A DNA stretch of 58,295 nucleotides, taken from IMG/VR virus record IMGVR_UViG_3300049489_000494, positions 1 to 58,295 of that record. One strand, given 5' to 3'. Shown piece by piece: positions 1-6,781 of this stretch (within the stretch, counting starts at the first letter, position 1; each line of letters starts with the position of its first letter). The notes beneath the pieces are model-generated. The model was not told the DNA's origin and made no database searches. It was given only the letters and a program-made list of their open reading frames with translations. The translations under genes and the position numbers were made by a program. This stretch comes from a virus.

Positions 1-127
1 GATATGACCGAATTACTGACACAGAATGGGAAGATGCGGAAATCATCTGAGAATAGTGAATATGTAACATATAACTGGGGTATACCCGCATATAAGTCGA
101 GGACAGGACTAGTCACATGCCCTATGG
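1..127. repeat. 127-bp direct terminal repeat, left copy (circular closure)
   Basis: Bases 1-127 are identical to bases 58169-58295. An exact 127-base overlap is what a de Bruijn assembler with a k-mer of 127 leaves at the ends of a circular or circularly permuted molecule, so the simplest reading is a closed genome of 58,168 bp. A genuine short terminal repeat of the virion DNA is a less likely alternative. Confidence 0.9.
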
Positions 128-690
128 CAGGCTCATGCGGTCGGTTGGGCGGTTGCTACGCACTACAGGGCTCATATACATGGAGGACGGTTGCCAATGC
201 CTACGAATGGAGACTAGAACAGTCACTGAGTGATTCATTCGTTCAGCTCATGAGTGATGCAATTGCAGTGAAGCAGAGGACTGCTATCAAACATAATAAG
301 CGACTAGTAATTAGAATCCATGACTCCGGTGACTTCTACTCCATGGAATATATACGGAAATGGCTGGAGATTATACACAGAAATGCAGATGTGCAATTCT
401 ATGCATACACGAAACAGGTGCCTATATTCCGTAGATTGGAATTGCCTATTAACTTCACAGTTATATACAGTGAGGGTGGATTGGCTGACGATAGAATCAA
501 TACAGCAACCGACCGTCACAGCCGAGTATTCAGCTCACTCGATGAGCTGCATGCAGCTGGATATGACGATGCAACTGAGGATGATTCTGTAGCATGGCGA
601 TCTACCACAGGTAGAATCGGGCTGGTGTATCACGGCTATAAGTCGAAGCAGTGGACGACTAATAATAATAATGAACAACAAGTAGCATGA
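4..690 (+). CDS. GP88-like phage protein
   Basis: The 228-residue product resembles the phage 'gene product 88' family, whose biochemical role is not established. Family-like features are an N-terminal TQNGKMRKSSENSEYVTYNW segment, a cysteine cluster around residues 40-52 (TCPMAGSCGRLGGCYALQG) and the conserved RIHDSGDFYSMEYIRKWL segment near residues 104-121. The start overlaps the stop of the 48-codon gene that precedes it across the circular junction (58029-58175), and the GGGGGTGAT at 58163-58171 serves as ribosome-binding site. The clustered cysteines suggest metal binding, which is inference. Confidence 0.85.
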   Translation: MTELLTQNGKMRKSSENSEYVTYNWGIPAYKSRTGLVTCPMAGSCGRLGGCYALQGSYTWRTVANAYEWRLEQSLSDSFVQLMSDAIAVKQRTAIKHNKRLVIRIHDSGDFYSMEYIRKWLEIIHRNADVQFYAYTKQVPIFRRLELPINFTVIYSEGGLADDRINTATDRHSRVFSSLDELHAAGYDDATEDDSVAWRSTTGRIGLVYHGYKSKQWTTNNNNEQQVA

Positions 691-698
691 GGTGTGAT

Positions 699-905
699 AT
701 GCGTATAATAGATCTAACACTAGGTGACTGTGATATCGATATAGAATTAGCTGATTCAGTGGTCGACGTGTATGTATCGGGCGGATATTCGAATACAATG
801 GAGCGTGACCTCCATGATATCGAACTCGATCTGATACAGGAATTATATGCAGAGCTGATTGCTCAATATGCATGGGAGTCTGGGAGATGTATCAACCACA
901 ATTGA
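699..905 (+). CDS. Small acidic hypothetical protein
   Basis: The product is 68 residues and acidic (MRIIDLTLGDCDIDIELADS...), with a likely amphipathic helix over its C-terminal half (ERDLHDIELDLIQELYAELI). I do not recognise a family. The ATG at 699 is chosen over the ATG at 687 because GAGGTG at 690-695 sits correctly for 699, while 687 overlaps the upstream stop and has no ribosome-binding site. Confidence 0.65.
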   Translation: MRIIDLTLGDCDIDIELADSVVDVYVSGGYSNTMERDLHDIELDLIQELYAELIAQYAWESGRCINHN

Positions 906-985
906 ACATAGGAATGGACAGTGTATCTATAATAGACACGACAATTAACCATAATTGCGACTACAATGGTCGCACTGGAGTCAAC

Positions 986-1693
986 ATGAGTAAGCAATTA
1001 TCCACTAAGTATGCACCAATTGATCTACCTACAATTGTCACCAATACGGTCGATCTACTGAGTGAGCGTGGTATTACGACACAGGTGTTCAGTAGGCGCG
1101 CTAAGTCTGGCAACCAACAATGTGTCGAGTTGCGGTTAACTAATCGGGATGTATCAGTGTTCGGAGATACATGTAAGCCCCGTATCCTACTATATAATTC
1201 TAATAATGGCACTAGTGCATTCCGTGTGCAGATTGGTATTTACAGACTAGTATGTAGTAATGGACTCACGATCGGACAGAATATATATAGCGAGCGAGTG
1301 ACTCACATAGTTGGACAGAAGTTCGATAGTGCAATGGATGCCATTGAATGGAAGATAGCAGCAGCTATTGAGGTGCTCAATTCAGTAATTACACAATTAC
1401 GGGGATTACCTCTAGGTGAGGATATATCACTAGTACAGGAACATGTACTAACTAATACACTAGGGTTCAGTCCGACACTGACTGCTGAGATAATCAAGTC
1501 ATTACAATCACCTACACGTAGGAGTGTGGATATGGGCAACCTGTGGGGATACTACAATGTGGTCAATGAGGTACTGCGTCAGAGGTCTCGCTCCGAGTAC
1601 CGTAATGAGGTTATCAATGCGACACTCATGGATGATATCATTGCGGCATATATTAATATGATGAATCCAACTCCAACTACACTAGCTGCATGA
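986..1693 (+). CDS. DUF932-like phage/plasmid protein
   Basis: The 235-residue product matches the DUF932 family found on phages and plasmids. The hallmark segment is FRVQIGIYRLVCSNGLTIG near residues 80-98, followed by a helical C-terminal region. The molecular function of the family is unknown; it is often encoded near recombination or single-strand DNA genes. The frame stays open upstream to 872, but the ATG at 986 is preferred for its GGAG at 978-981 and because the residues before it do not look like the family. It is followed directly by the first D-S-V repeat minigene. Confidence 0.85.
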   Translation: MSKQLSTKYAPIDLPTIVTNTVDLLSERGITTQVFSRRAKSGNQQCVELRLTNRDVSVFGDTCKPRILLYNSNNGTSAFRVQIGIYRLVCSNGLTIGQNIYSERVTHIVGQKFDSAMDAIEWKIAAAIEVLNSVITQLRGLPLGEDISLVQEHVLTNTLGFSPTLTAEIIKSLQSPTRRSVDMGNLWGYYNVVNEVLRQRSRSEYRNEVINATLMDDIIAAYINMMNPTPTTLAA

Positions 1694-1702
1694 GGTATAT
1701 AC

Positions 1703-1921
1703 ATGAGTAGTAGAATGGGCAGTGTATATGACAGTGTGTATGACAGTGTGTGGGGCAGTGTGAGGGGCAGTGTGAGGGACAGTGTGAGGGACAGTGTGAG
1801 TGACAGTGTGTGGGTCAGTGTGATTGACAGTGTGAGGGACAGTGTGAGGGGCAGTGTGTGGGACAGTGTGTGGGGCAGTGTGTGGGGCAGTGTGTGGGAC
1901 AGTGTGAATACTGAGGACTGA
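1703..1921 (+). CDS. D-S-V-x tandem-repeat protein, array 1
   Basis: The 72-residue product is a leader (MSSRM), sixteen four-residue units of the form [D/G]-S-V-[W/Y/R/S] and a tail TED. At DNA level it is a 12-bp tandem repeat close to GRCAGTGTGWRN with no frame-breaking change. A GAGGT ribosome-binding site precedes the ATG. Leader and tail are shared with the array at 2180-2314, so the cassettes are related beyond the repeat itself. Valine recurs every fourth residue and aromatic or basic side chains dominate position four, which suggests a regular fibre, solenoid or surface-binding peptide. Function is unknown and no family assignment is claimed. Confidence 0.75.
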   Translation: MSSRMGSVYDSVYDSVWGSVRGSVRDSVRDSVSDSVWVSVIDSVRDSVRGSVWDSVWGSVWGSVWDSVNTED

Positions 1922-1965
1922 CTGCTAATTAGCAACTAATTATTGACATATAATGAGGTGTGAAT

Positions 1966-2187
1966 ATGAACTATTACAGCAATACAACGGGATATCTAAC
2001 ATGGGAACAGTGGACTAGGCGACTACTGAGACAGACTCAATCTAGTAAGCCAGTACTAGTCATCAATCGCATAACTAATCAGATTGAGGATGCACACATC
2101 AATAATGCGCCAATCCTAGAATCTGAGATGATTGATATAGCTGAGTTAGTTAGATTGGAGGATGGGATGGAGGATACTGATGAGTAG
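1966..2187 (+). CDS. Hypothetical protein
   Basis: The product is 73 residues with no family I recognise (MNYYSNTTGYLTWEQW...). The ATG at 1966 is preceded by GAGGTG at 1955-1960; a GTG at 1960 is in frame but overlaps that site. The stop codon overlaps the start of the second D-S-V array at 2180, so this gene and that array are probably translationally coupled. Confidence 0.65.
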   Translation: MNYYSNTTGYLTWEQWTRRLLRQTQSSKPVLVINRITNQIEDAHINNAPILESEMIDIAELVRLEDGMEDTDE

Positions 2188-2314
2188 TAGAATGGGCAGT
2201 GTGTGGGGCAGTGTGTGGGACAGTGTGAGTGGCAGTGTGTATGACATTGTGAGGGACAGTGTGAGGGGCAGTGTATATGACAGTGTGTGGGGCAGTGTGA
2301 ATACTGAGGACTGA
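2180..2314 (+). CDS. D-S-V-x tandem-repeat protein, array 2
   Basis: The 44-residue product has the leader MSSRM, nine four-residue units (one variant D-I-V-R) and the tail TED, the same ends as array 1. Its ATG lies inside the last codons of the upstream gene, so the cassette joins directly onto that gene's end. Unit order differs from array 1, which implies unit gain, loss or shuffling rather than simple duplication of a fixed array. Confidence 0.7.
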   Translation: MSSRMGSVWGSVWDSVSGSVYDIVRDSVRGSVYDSVWGSVNTED

Positions 2315-2344
2315 GGACTAATAACTCAATGGAGGTTACTATAT

Positions 2345-2731
2345 ATGGGAACTAGAGCTGATTACTACATTCGTAGACGTAATGGAACACTTGAATATCA
2401 GGGATCAACTGCGTGGGATGGATATCCTACTGACAATAATCTAATACCACTGATTCGTGCATATGATATCACTACATATGTGCATGTACTAGGAGATATG
2501 AGTAGTAATCGAGATGACTGGTCAGATGAATGGCCGTGGCCGTGGGCGAATAGTACTACTACTGATTATCAGTATGTATGGGATGTAACTACTAGTAGTG
2601 TATTCATATACAATTGGGGTGATCTAGTAACTGGTGGTGTTACTAGTATTAATATCACGGAATGGCCTGATATGAATACAGATACACAGGCAATGGTAGG
2701 TAGTACTCGCAGTGGAATACTGGTGTTCTGA
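2345..2731 (+). CDS. Conserved phage hypothetical protein (MGTRADYYI-type)
   Basis: The 128-residue product begins MGTRADYYIRRRNGTLEYQG and continues with STAWDGYP, a pattern I recognise from uncharacterised proteins of many phages that begin MGTRADFY and carry a WxGSxAxDGYP-like segment. It is rich in aromatic residues and has no signal peptide or membrane segment. A GGAGG at 2331-2335 precedes the ATG. Function is unknown. Confidence 0.8.
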   Translation: MGTRADYYIRRRNGTLEYQGSTAWDGYPTDNNLIPLIRAYDITTYVHVLGDMSSNRDDWSDEWPWPWANSTTTDYQYVWDVTTSSVFIYNWGDLVTGGVTSINITEWPDMNTDTQAMVGSTRSGILVF

Positions 2732-2734
2732 CAT

Positions 2735-2827
2735 ATGTATATAGTAGATGGCCCTGTGTGGAGTCCACTGACTACTGTGTACATCATCAATAGAATAATA
2801 TATGAGGAGATACGTAAGTATGAGTAG
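2735..2827 (+). CDS. Possible 30-residue peptide
   Basis: This short frame (MYIVDGPVWSPLTTVYIINR...) fills the gap between two better-supported genes and its stop overlaps the next start at 2820. The upstream sequence holds only a weak GGTG. It may be a coupled leader peptide or chance. Confidence 0.3.
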   Translation: MYIVDGPVWSPLTTVYIINRIIYEEIRKYE

Positions 2828-3116
2828 AATAGCATTGCTCAATTGTGATAGATGTCATAAGTTATATCCGCACAATTCTGATATAGTTGAATTACATCTA
2901 GAATTTAAATTACTAGTACAATATAAGAAGTATATGGAACTATGTATAAACTGTGGTAGATATATAAGCTCAGTTATACAAGAAGCAACACATTCTCCTA
3001 CATATTACACAAGTGAAGCTACAGTAATCATAGATCATGAGGATAATAGGCATAATCTAAGTAGAACATTAGTTACTAATCAGAAACTAGGAGGTAGCGA
3101 ATATGGGAATCAATGA
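2820..3116 (+). CDS. Small putative zinc-ribbon protein
   Basis: The 98-residue product carries two CxxC knuckles, CDRC near residues 9-12 and CINC near residues 43-46, consistent with one zinc-binding site. The remainder is hydrophilic and unrecognised. ATG 2820 is chosen over 2802 because GAGGAG at 2803-2808 then lies at a proper distance. It overlaps the next gene by 14 bp. Confidence 0.65.
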   Translation: MSRIALLNCDRCHKLYPHNSDIVELHLEFKLLVQYKKYMELCINCGRYISSVIQEATHSPTYYTSEATVIIDHEDNRHNLSRTLVTNQKLGGSEYGNQ

Positions 3117-3366
3117 TCGAGTACCTATATGTGCCATATGTAGTGGCATTGCTGAGACTGTAGACAGTAGTACTACTGCCAGTACAGTAGACATATGTTC
3201 ACTAGTCCTCACTGATATCGAGACTAGGCGTGCAGTGGGGATGGAGAGGTACGGAGTACCGCTAACTCCGAACAATGGGAAGGATGCACTCATGGAATCC
3301 TACGAGGAGGCACTTGACCTCATTATCTACCTCAGGCAGTATATCTATGAACAGCGGGGTAACTAA
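3103..3366 (+). CDS. Conserved phage protein, possible MazG-like all-alpha protein
   Basis: The 87-residue product has a CAIC pair near its start and a C-terminal block (RRAVGMERYGVPL ... NNGKDALMESYEEALDLIIY). I recognise this RYGxPL / NGxDALxxxYEEALDL pattern from small phage proteins. The spaced acidic residues of the helical EEALD stretch recall all-alpha NTP pyrophosphohydrolases such as MazG, but the full E-x2-E and E-x2-D pair is not evident, so that function is a guess. Confidence 0.75.
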   Translation: MGINDRVPICAICSGIAETVDSSTTASTVDICSLVLTDIETRRAVGMERYGVPLTPNNGKDALMESYEEALDLIIYLRQYIYEQRGN

Positions 3367-3367
3367 T

Positions 3368-3424
3368 ATGGTCAGTGTGAGAGACAGTGTATATGACAGT
3401 GTGTATGACAGTGTGAGTGAGTAA
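3368..3424 (+). CDS. D-S-V-x repeat peptide, array 3 (short)
   Basis: The frame encodes 18 residues: M, four units (VSVR, DSVY, DSVY, DSVS) and E. It sits two bases after the stop of the upstream gene and lacks the MSSRM leader and TED tail. It may be a contracted relic of a longer array or a functional minimal version. A GCGGGG just upstream is a weak ribosome-binding site. Confidence 0.45.
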   Translation: MVSVRDSVYDSVYDSVSE

Positions 3425-3466
3425 TTAACAATTGCGTGCATTCATATGCTCGCTAGGAGAATCAAT

Positions 3467-4438
3467 ATGAGCAGTAGTAGTAATACTAAGAAGAATAAGA
3501 AGCAAATAATAGATAAGTTGACACCGGAACAGGAAGCGATGATGCCTATCTATGTAGAGCGATGCACTGCAATCGGCAGAACTACTCAGACATGGGATCA
3601 ATTCACTGCACCTGATAATCAGGCTGCAATTCGCTCACTCATCACAGAGATCTATACCAATGGCGGAGTAACAATGCCTACCGATATCAGGCTAGTCCGT
3701 AACCCACAGGAGGGTATTGATCTAGTCTCATCACTCACAGGTAATACTAAGTATAGTACACTCAATCAGTCATGTTATGGGTCGCATGACATCTCATGGC
3801 TCTCATTCTATATGTTCTGCCACTACGAACTTAACCTACGGGAGGAGACTGCTCGCCTCAAGCCGTTCTGGGAATTAGCCACGAAGTGTGGATGGTGGTG
3901 GCCTCTCTCTGGGGCAGTAGTCATATCACCTATGCCTAGTGCACTGAGACTAGATAAGCAGGGTAGGTTACATGCCGAGGGTGAAGCCGCAGTTGACTAC
4001 TCCAGTCAGCCGTTCGTCTATGCATTACATGGAGTTAGATTTCCAGTGGAGATGGCAATTAAGTGGGTGGTACCTCCAGTCAGTGAACTACCAATAGATC
4101 AGGTACTCAGTATCACTAACACAGAGCAGCGTAGGGAGATAATTAAGAGGATCGGGATACAGAATATGTGGAAGCAACTCAATCCTAGAATGCTAGATAC
4201 AGCGACAATAGCAGGTAATAGCTACCAATTACATGAGATATCATTGACAGGTAATGCATCTAATGATAGAATGAATAGAATATATCTACAGATGCTGAAT
4301 CCCTCAGTCATCGGAGAGATACACATCGAGGGAGTACATCCCGATTGTAGGACTGTGGAACAAGCACTCAACTGGCGCAACTTCGGTACTGTGGATGTAT
4401 CTACTGGTAGATTCGTACCACCACAGGTATTGACATGA
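3467..4438 (+). CDS. DUF6745-like protein
   Basis: The 323-residue product resembles DUF6745 proteins of bacteria and phages, which have unknown function. Supporting features are WLSFYMFCHYEL, the tryptophan-rich CGWWWPLSGAVVIS block, the RLDKQGRLHAEGEAAVDY segment and the following YALHGVRFPVEMAI. A GGAG at 3455-3458 supports ATG 3467; the frame is open back to 3446 but without a better site. The stop overlaps the ATG of D-S-V array 4 by four bases. Confidence 0.8.
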   Translation: MSSSSNTKKNKKQIIDKLTPEQEAMMPIYVERCTAIGRTTQTWDQFTAPDNQAAIRSLITEIYTNGGVTMPTDIRLVRNPQEGIDLVSSLTGNTKYSTLNQSCYGSHDISWLSFYMFCHYELNLREETARLKPFWELATKCGWWWPLSGAVVISPMPSALRLDKQGRLHAEGEAAVDYSSQPFVYALHGVRFPVEMAIKWVVPPVSELPIDQVLSITNTEQRREIIKRIGIQNMWKQLNPRMLDTATIAGNSYQLHEISLTGNASNDRMNRIYLQMLNPSVIGEIHIEGVHPDCRTVEQALNWRNFGTVDVSTGRFVPPQVLT

Positions 4439-4716
4439 GTAGTAGTAGAATGGGCAGTGTATATGACAGTGTGTATGACAGTGTGTGGGACAGTGTGTAT
4501 GACAGTGTGAGTGACAGTGTGTGGGACAGTGTGAGTGACAGTGTGTGGGACAGTGTGTATGACATTGTGAGGGACATTGTGAGGGACAGTGTGAGGGGCA
4601 GTGTGAGGGGCAGTGTGTGGGACAGTGTGAGGGACAGTGTGAGGGACAGTGTGAGTGGCAGTGTGAGGGGCATTGTGTATGTCAGTGTGTATGTCAGTGT
4701 GTGTGGGGCAGTGTGA
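4435..4716 (+). CDS. D-S-V-x tandem-repeat protein, array 4, 3' frameshifted
   Basis: This is the longest array: leader MSSSRM and 21 four-residue units, ending abruptly as CGAV. The end is out of frame with the repeat because of an extra GT in the run GTGTGTGTG near 4697-4705. Removing two bases there restores the reading WGSVRDSVSTDG and a stop at 4740-4742, close to the NTED ends of arrays 1 and 2. I therefore read it as an intact array truncated by a 2-bp slippage. The start overlaps the upstream TGA. Confidence 0.7.
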   Translation: MSSSRMGSVYDSVYDSVWDSVYDSVSDSVWDSVSDSVWDSVYDIVRDIVRDSVRGSVRGSVWDSVRDSVRDSVSGSVRGIVYVSVYVSVCGAV

Positions 4717-4734
4717 GGGACAGTGTGAGTACTG

Positions 4735-4911
4735 ATGGATAATCTATATAGTACACTAATATACCAGATACACAATATAACACTGGTAGATGTCAATCAC
4801 AGGACACCACATGATATATGGTTGATATGGAGAGGATATCATGTAGGAATGATAATGTGGGACAGTAACTCAATAATAGGTATCAACATAGATAGGAGTA
4901 TATATGAGTGA
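4735..4911 (+). CDS. Hypothetical 58-residue protein
   Basis: This frame (MDNLYSTLIYQIHNITLVDV...) begins inside the ancestral tail of array 4 and ends overlapping the next start at 4904. It fills an otherwise empty stretch of about 190 bp. No good ribosome-binding site precedes it, so translation may depend on coupling. No family is recognised. Confidence 0.45.
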   Translation: MDNLYSTLIYQIHNITLVDVNHRTPHDIWLIWRGYHVGMIMWDSNSIIGINIDRSIYE

Positions 4912-5347
4912 TGTATTAATGAACGGAATTGAAAATGAAGTGACAGTACCGAGTGCAACGAGGTACTGGCAACAGGGTGATGTACTACTAATGGCAGTAG
5001 CAGCACTGCCAGAGGGATGTACTGCAATTAATCCAGAGTCTAATGGTGATGTAATACTACAACATGGTGAGACTACTGGACATATGCATAGGTTCCGTGG
5101 CAGTGAGTTAGCTGCAGCCAATACTCAGGTGCAACTCTACGCCTCCACACTACCAATTACAGGCGGGGAATCAGTGGCTAATATCACTGAGCTAGGGGAT
5201 ACACGTAGATATATTGTGATCGGAGATACTGTACTCCTCAGACATGAGGAGCACAATCCAGTACAATTACCAGCAGGTACCTACGAGATCGACATCGTGC
5301 GTGAGTTCGACTATGAGTCTCATGAGATGCGTCGAGTCGTTGACTGA
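4904..5347 (+). CDS. Conserved phage hypothetical protein (GETTGHMHRF-type)
   Basis: The 147-residue, probably beta-rich product carries the block QQGDVLL near residue 23, GETTGHMHRF near residue 55 and a C-terminal LRHEEHNPVQLPAGTYEID followed by the REFDYESHEMRRVVD end. I recognise this combination from uncharacterised proteins of many phages and plasmids; the conserved histidines suggest metal binding. AGGAG at 4893-4897 is a strong ribosome-binding site. Confidence 0.8.
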   Translation: MSDVLMNGIENEVTVPSATRYWQQGDVLLMAVAALPEGCTAINPESNGDVILQHGETTGHMHRFRGSELAAANTQVQLYASTLPITGGESVANITELGDTRRYIVIGDTVLLRHEEHNPVQLPAGTYEIDIVREFDYESHEMRRVVD

Positions 5348-5433
5348 TCTGAGTCACTGATGATACGAGTGGGTATTCGACATGGGATTCCATGGATGGG
5401 ATCTACTAATTACATGAGGTGTATAATAGGAGT

Positions 5434-5520
5434 ATGAGTATGAGTATGAGTAATAGGATGATCAGTGTGAGTGGCAGTGTGAGTGACAGTGTGTGGGACA
5501 GTGTGAGTGGTAGTGTATGA
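5434..5520 (+). CDS. D-S-V-x repeat peptide, array 5
   Basis: The 28-residue product has a leader (MSMSMSNRM) resembling an expanded MSSRM, then ISVS, GSVS, DSVW, DSVS and a final GSV. The leader itself contains a GAGTAT tandem repeat. AGGAG at 5429-5433 lies close to the first ATG; the repeated ATGs at 5440 and 5446 have more usual spacing. The stop overlaps the start of the next gene. Confidence 0.55.
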   Translation: MSMSMSNRMISVSGSVSDSVWDSVSGSV

Positions 5521-5699
5521 GATATCTACTAGCACAACTTACTAGTAGTTGTAATTGGGATAAGGTAGAAATACGGAATAGATTCACTCCACCCTGTTGG
5601 CTCACTATATGGAGACTCATAGATATAGATGAATCAGTGAGTAATTCAGTATATGATTATGTACATGATTCTAATCAATATATATATATAGAGGAATAG
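5517..5699 (+). CDS. Hypothetical protein with a degenerate D-S-V-like tail
   Basis: The 60-residue product starts within the stop of array 5. Residues 39-51 read ESVSNSVYDYVHD, which keeps the period-four valine pattern of the arrays but uses different codons (TCA GTA rather than AGT GTG). This could be an old, diverged repeat remnant fused to a new N-terminus, or coincidence. Confidence 0.5.
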   Translation: MRYLLAQLTSSCNWDKVEIRNRFTPPCWLTIWRLIDIDESVSNSVYDYVHDSNQYIYIEE

Positions 5700-5701
5700 A
5701 T

Positions 5702-5896
5702 ATGCATAGTACTATAATATGTAGAACTGATCATACGTGGTTCAATATACTCACTGATTCAGCTGATAATATATCACACATAATAGGTGTGTCTATATAT
5801 AAGAGAATAGCACGAGATATTAGAGATGAGCTATTCATATCTATATGTGATAGTATACTCGACCTAATATATAGGAGTACGTATGAGCAGAACTAA
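5702..5896 (+). CDS. Hypothetical protein
   Basis: The 64-residue product is unrecognised; a C-terminal amphipathic helix is likely (RIARDIRDELFISICDSILD). GAGG at 5690-5693 supports the ATG and the end overlaps the next gene by 14 bp. Confidence 0.5.
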   Translation: MHSTIICRTDHTWFNILTDSADNISHIIGVSIYKRIARDIRDELFISICDSILDLIYRSTYEQN

Positions 5897-6101
5897 TCTG
5901 AGATTGATCAGAGGCGGGCGGAATGATGACACCTCAACTAATGCAGTCAAGAATTGGAGTGACTACCAGGTGCAGTTAGTGGCTGATAGGAGAACAGGTG
6001 TACTCACTACTACTACTCCACGTGATAGGAGACAGCAGATACGTGAGCTGACATATGAGCTAATGCAACTCAGACTCAGGGAGATTAGTGATGGGGAGTA
6101 G
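5883..6101 (+). CDS. Small basic hypothetical protein
   Basis: The 72-residue product is arginine-rich with a C-terminal helix (RRQQIRELTYELMQLRLREI). AGGAG at 5872-5876 supports the start. No family is recognised. Confidence 0.6.
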   Translation: MSRTNLRLIRGGRNDDTSTNAVKNWSDYQVQLVADRRTGVLTTTTPRDRRQQIRELTYELMQLRLREISDGE

Positions 6102-6282
6102 TGAGTTATTAATAATTCTAACAGAATTGAGAGTAGCACCACAGAGATATGCACTAGCTGGTATATCTCGTAGATATCCAATAGCAGAATTCCTAGATCG
6201 TGTGGAGATTAGGATAGGATATATACCTAGGTGGGATATATGGAATCACCTACAGAATAGTCTAGGTATGTATGTTAGGTAG
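6091..6282 (+). CDS. Hypothetical protein
   Basis: The 63-residue product (MGSSELLIILTELRVAPQRY...) is unrecognised. A GTG at 6088 is in frame, but ATG 6091 is better placed relative to GGGAG at 6079-6083. It overlaps the preceding gene and the following transglycosylase gene, as expected in a compact operon. Confidence 0.55.
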   Translation: MGSSELLIILTELRVAPQRYALAGISRRYPIAEFLDRVEIRIGYIPRWDIWNHLQNSLGMYVR

Positions 6283-6781
6283 TATCAGTGTACAAGTACT
6301 ACTATGTGGGATTGCACTCATGAATCTACATGGAGCTAGGATGCATGATGATCAGTGGGATTCGTTGATAGCACTAGCATCTCATTCCGATAATACCGAT
6401 GTAGCAATAATCGGGTGGATGGAATCTCGCTACCATTATAATATCAGGAGTAGTGCGGGGGCGATAGGGGTGATGCAGGTAATGCCGAGAACTGCACGTG
6501 GTATTGCAATTGAGTGTGGTGTATCTGATATACATTACAGCAGTCCTCTGCCAACTGTCGCAAGACAGTTGACTAATCCAGATATAAATGTTAGAATAGG
6601 TATATGCTATTGGGAGATGATGCTGCAACTGACTGGTGATAGAATAAGTAAGGCGCTAATAGCATACAATGCAGGATTAACTAGACGTAATAATAATGTG
6701 GCACTACTGCCACGTGAGACAATTAACTACGTTACACAATTCCATGTGTACAGAGAGGAGCTAGGACAATGTCGAGACTGA
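6272..6781 (+). CDS. Exported lytic transglycosylase (SLT domain)
   Basis: The 169-residue product cleaves the peptidoglycan glycan strand, judged by a goose-type/SLT fold. The pattern is IIGWMESRYHYNIRSSAGA with likely catalytic Glu51, then IGVMQVMPRTARGIA, a mid-domain NINVRIG-like segment (NPDINVRIGICYWEM) and the C-terminal ALIAYNAG near residue 135. An N-terminal hydrophobic stretch (residues 5-20) looks like a signal peptide or anchor. It overlaps the exported ClpP-like gene by 13 bp, so the two are likely co-translated and act together at the envelope, perhaps in lysis. No obvious holin sits beside it. Confidence 0.88.
   Translation: MLGSISVQVLLCGIALMNLHGARMHDDQWDSLIALASHSDNTDVAIIGWMESRYHYNIRSSAGAIGVMQVMPRTARGIAIECGVSDIHYSSPLPTVARQLTNPDINVRIGICYWEMMLQLTGDRISKALIAYNAGLTRRNNNVALLPRETINYVTQFHVYREELGQCRD

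Noticed and set aside
905-945. Promoter-like TTGAAC ... TATAAT
   Set aside because: The spacer is about 20 nt, too long, and the -35 is weak.
1579-1935. Minus-strand frame of HTL/LTL repeats opposite arrays 1 and 2
   Set aside because: It is the reverse reading of the 12-bp repeat, open only because the repeat lacks stops. It has no ribosome-binding site and runs against the operon.
1943-1958. TTGACA and TATAAT words next to each other
   Set aside because: There is no spacer between them, so they cannot form one promoter.
1703-4742. D-S-V arrays as a CRISPR array
   Set aside because: Units are 12 bp, contiguous and without unique spacers, and they keep one reading frame.
4401-4796. Minus-strand frame of TLS/TLP repeats opposite array 4
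   Set aside because: Same reason: a by-product of the repeat on the other strand.
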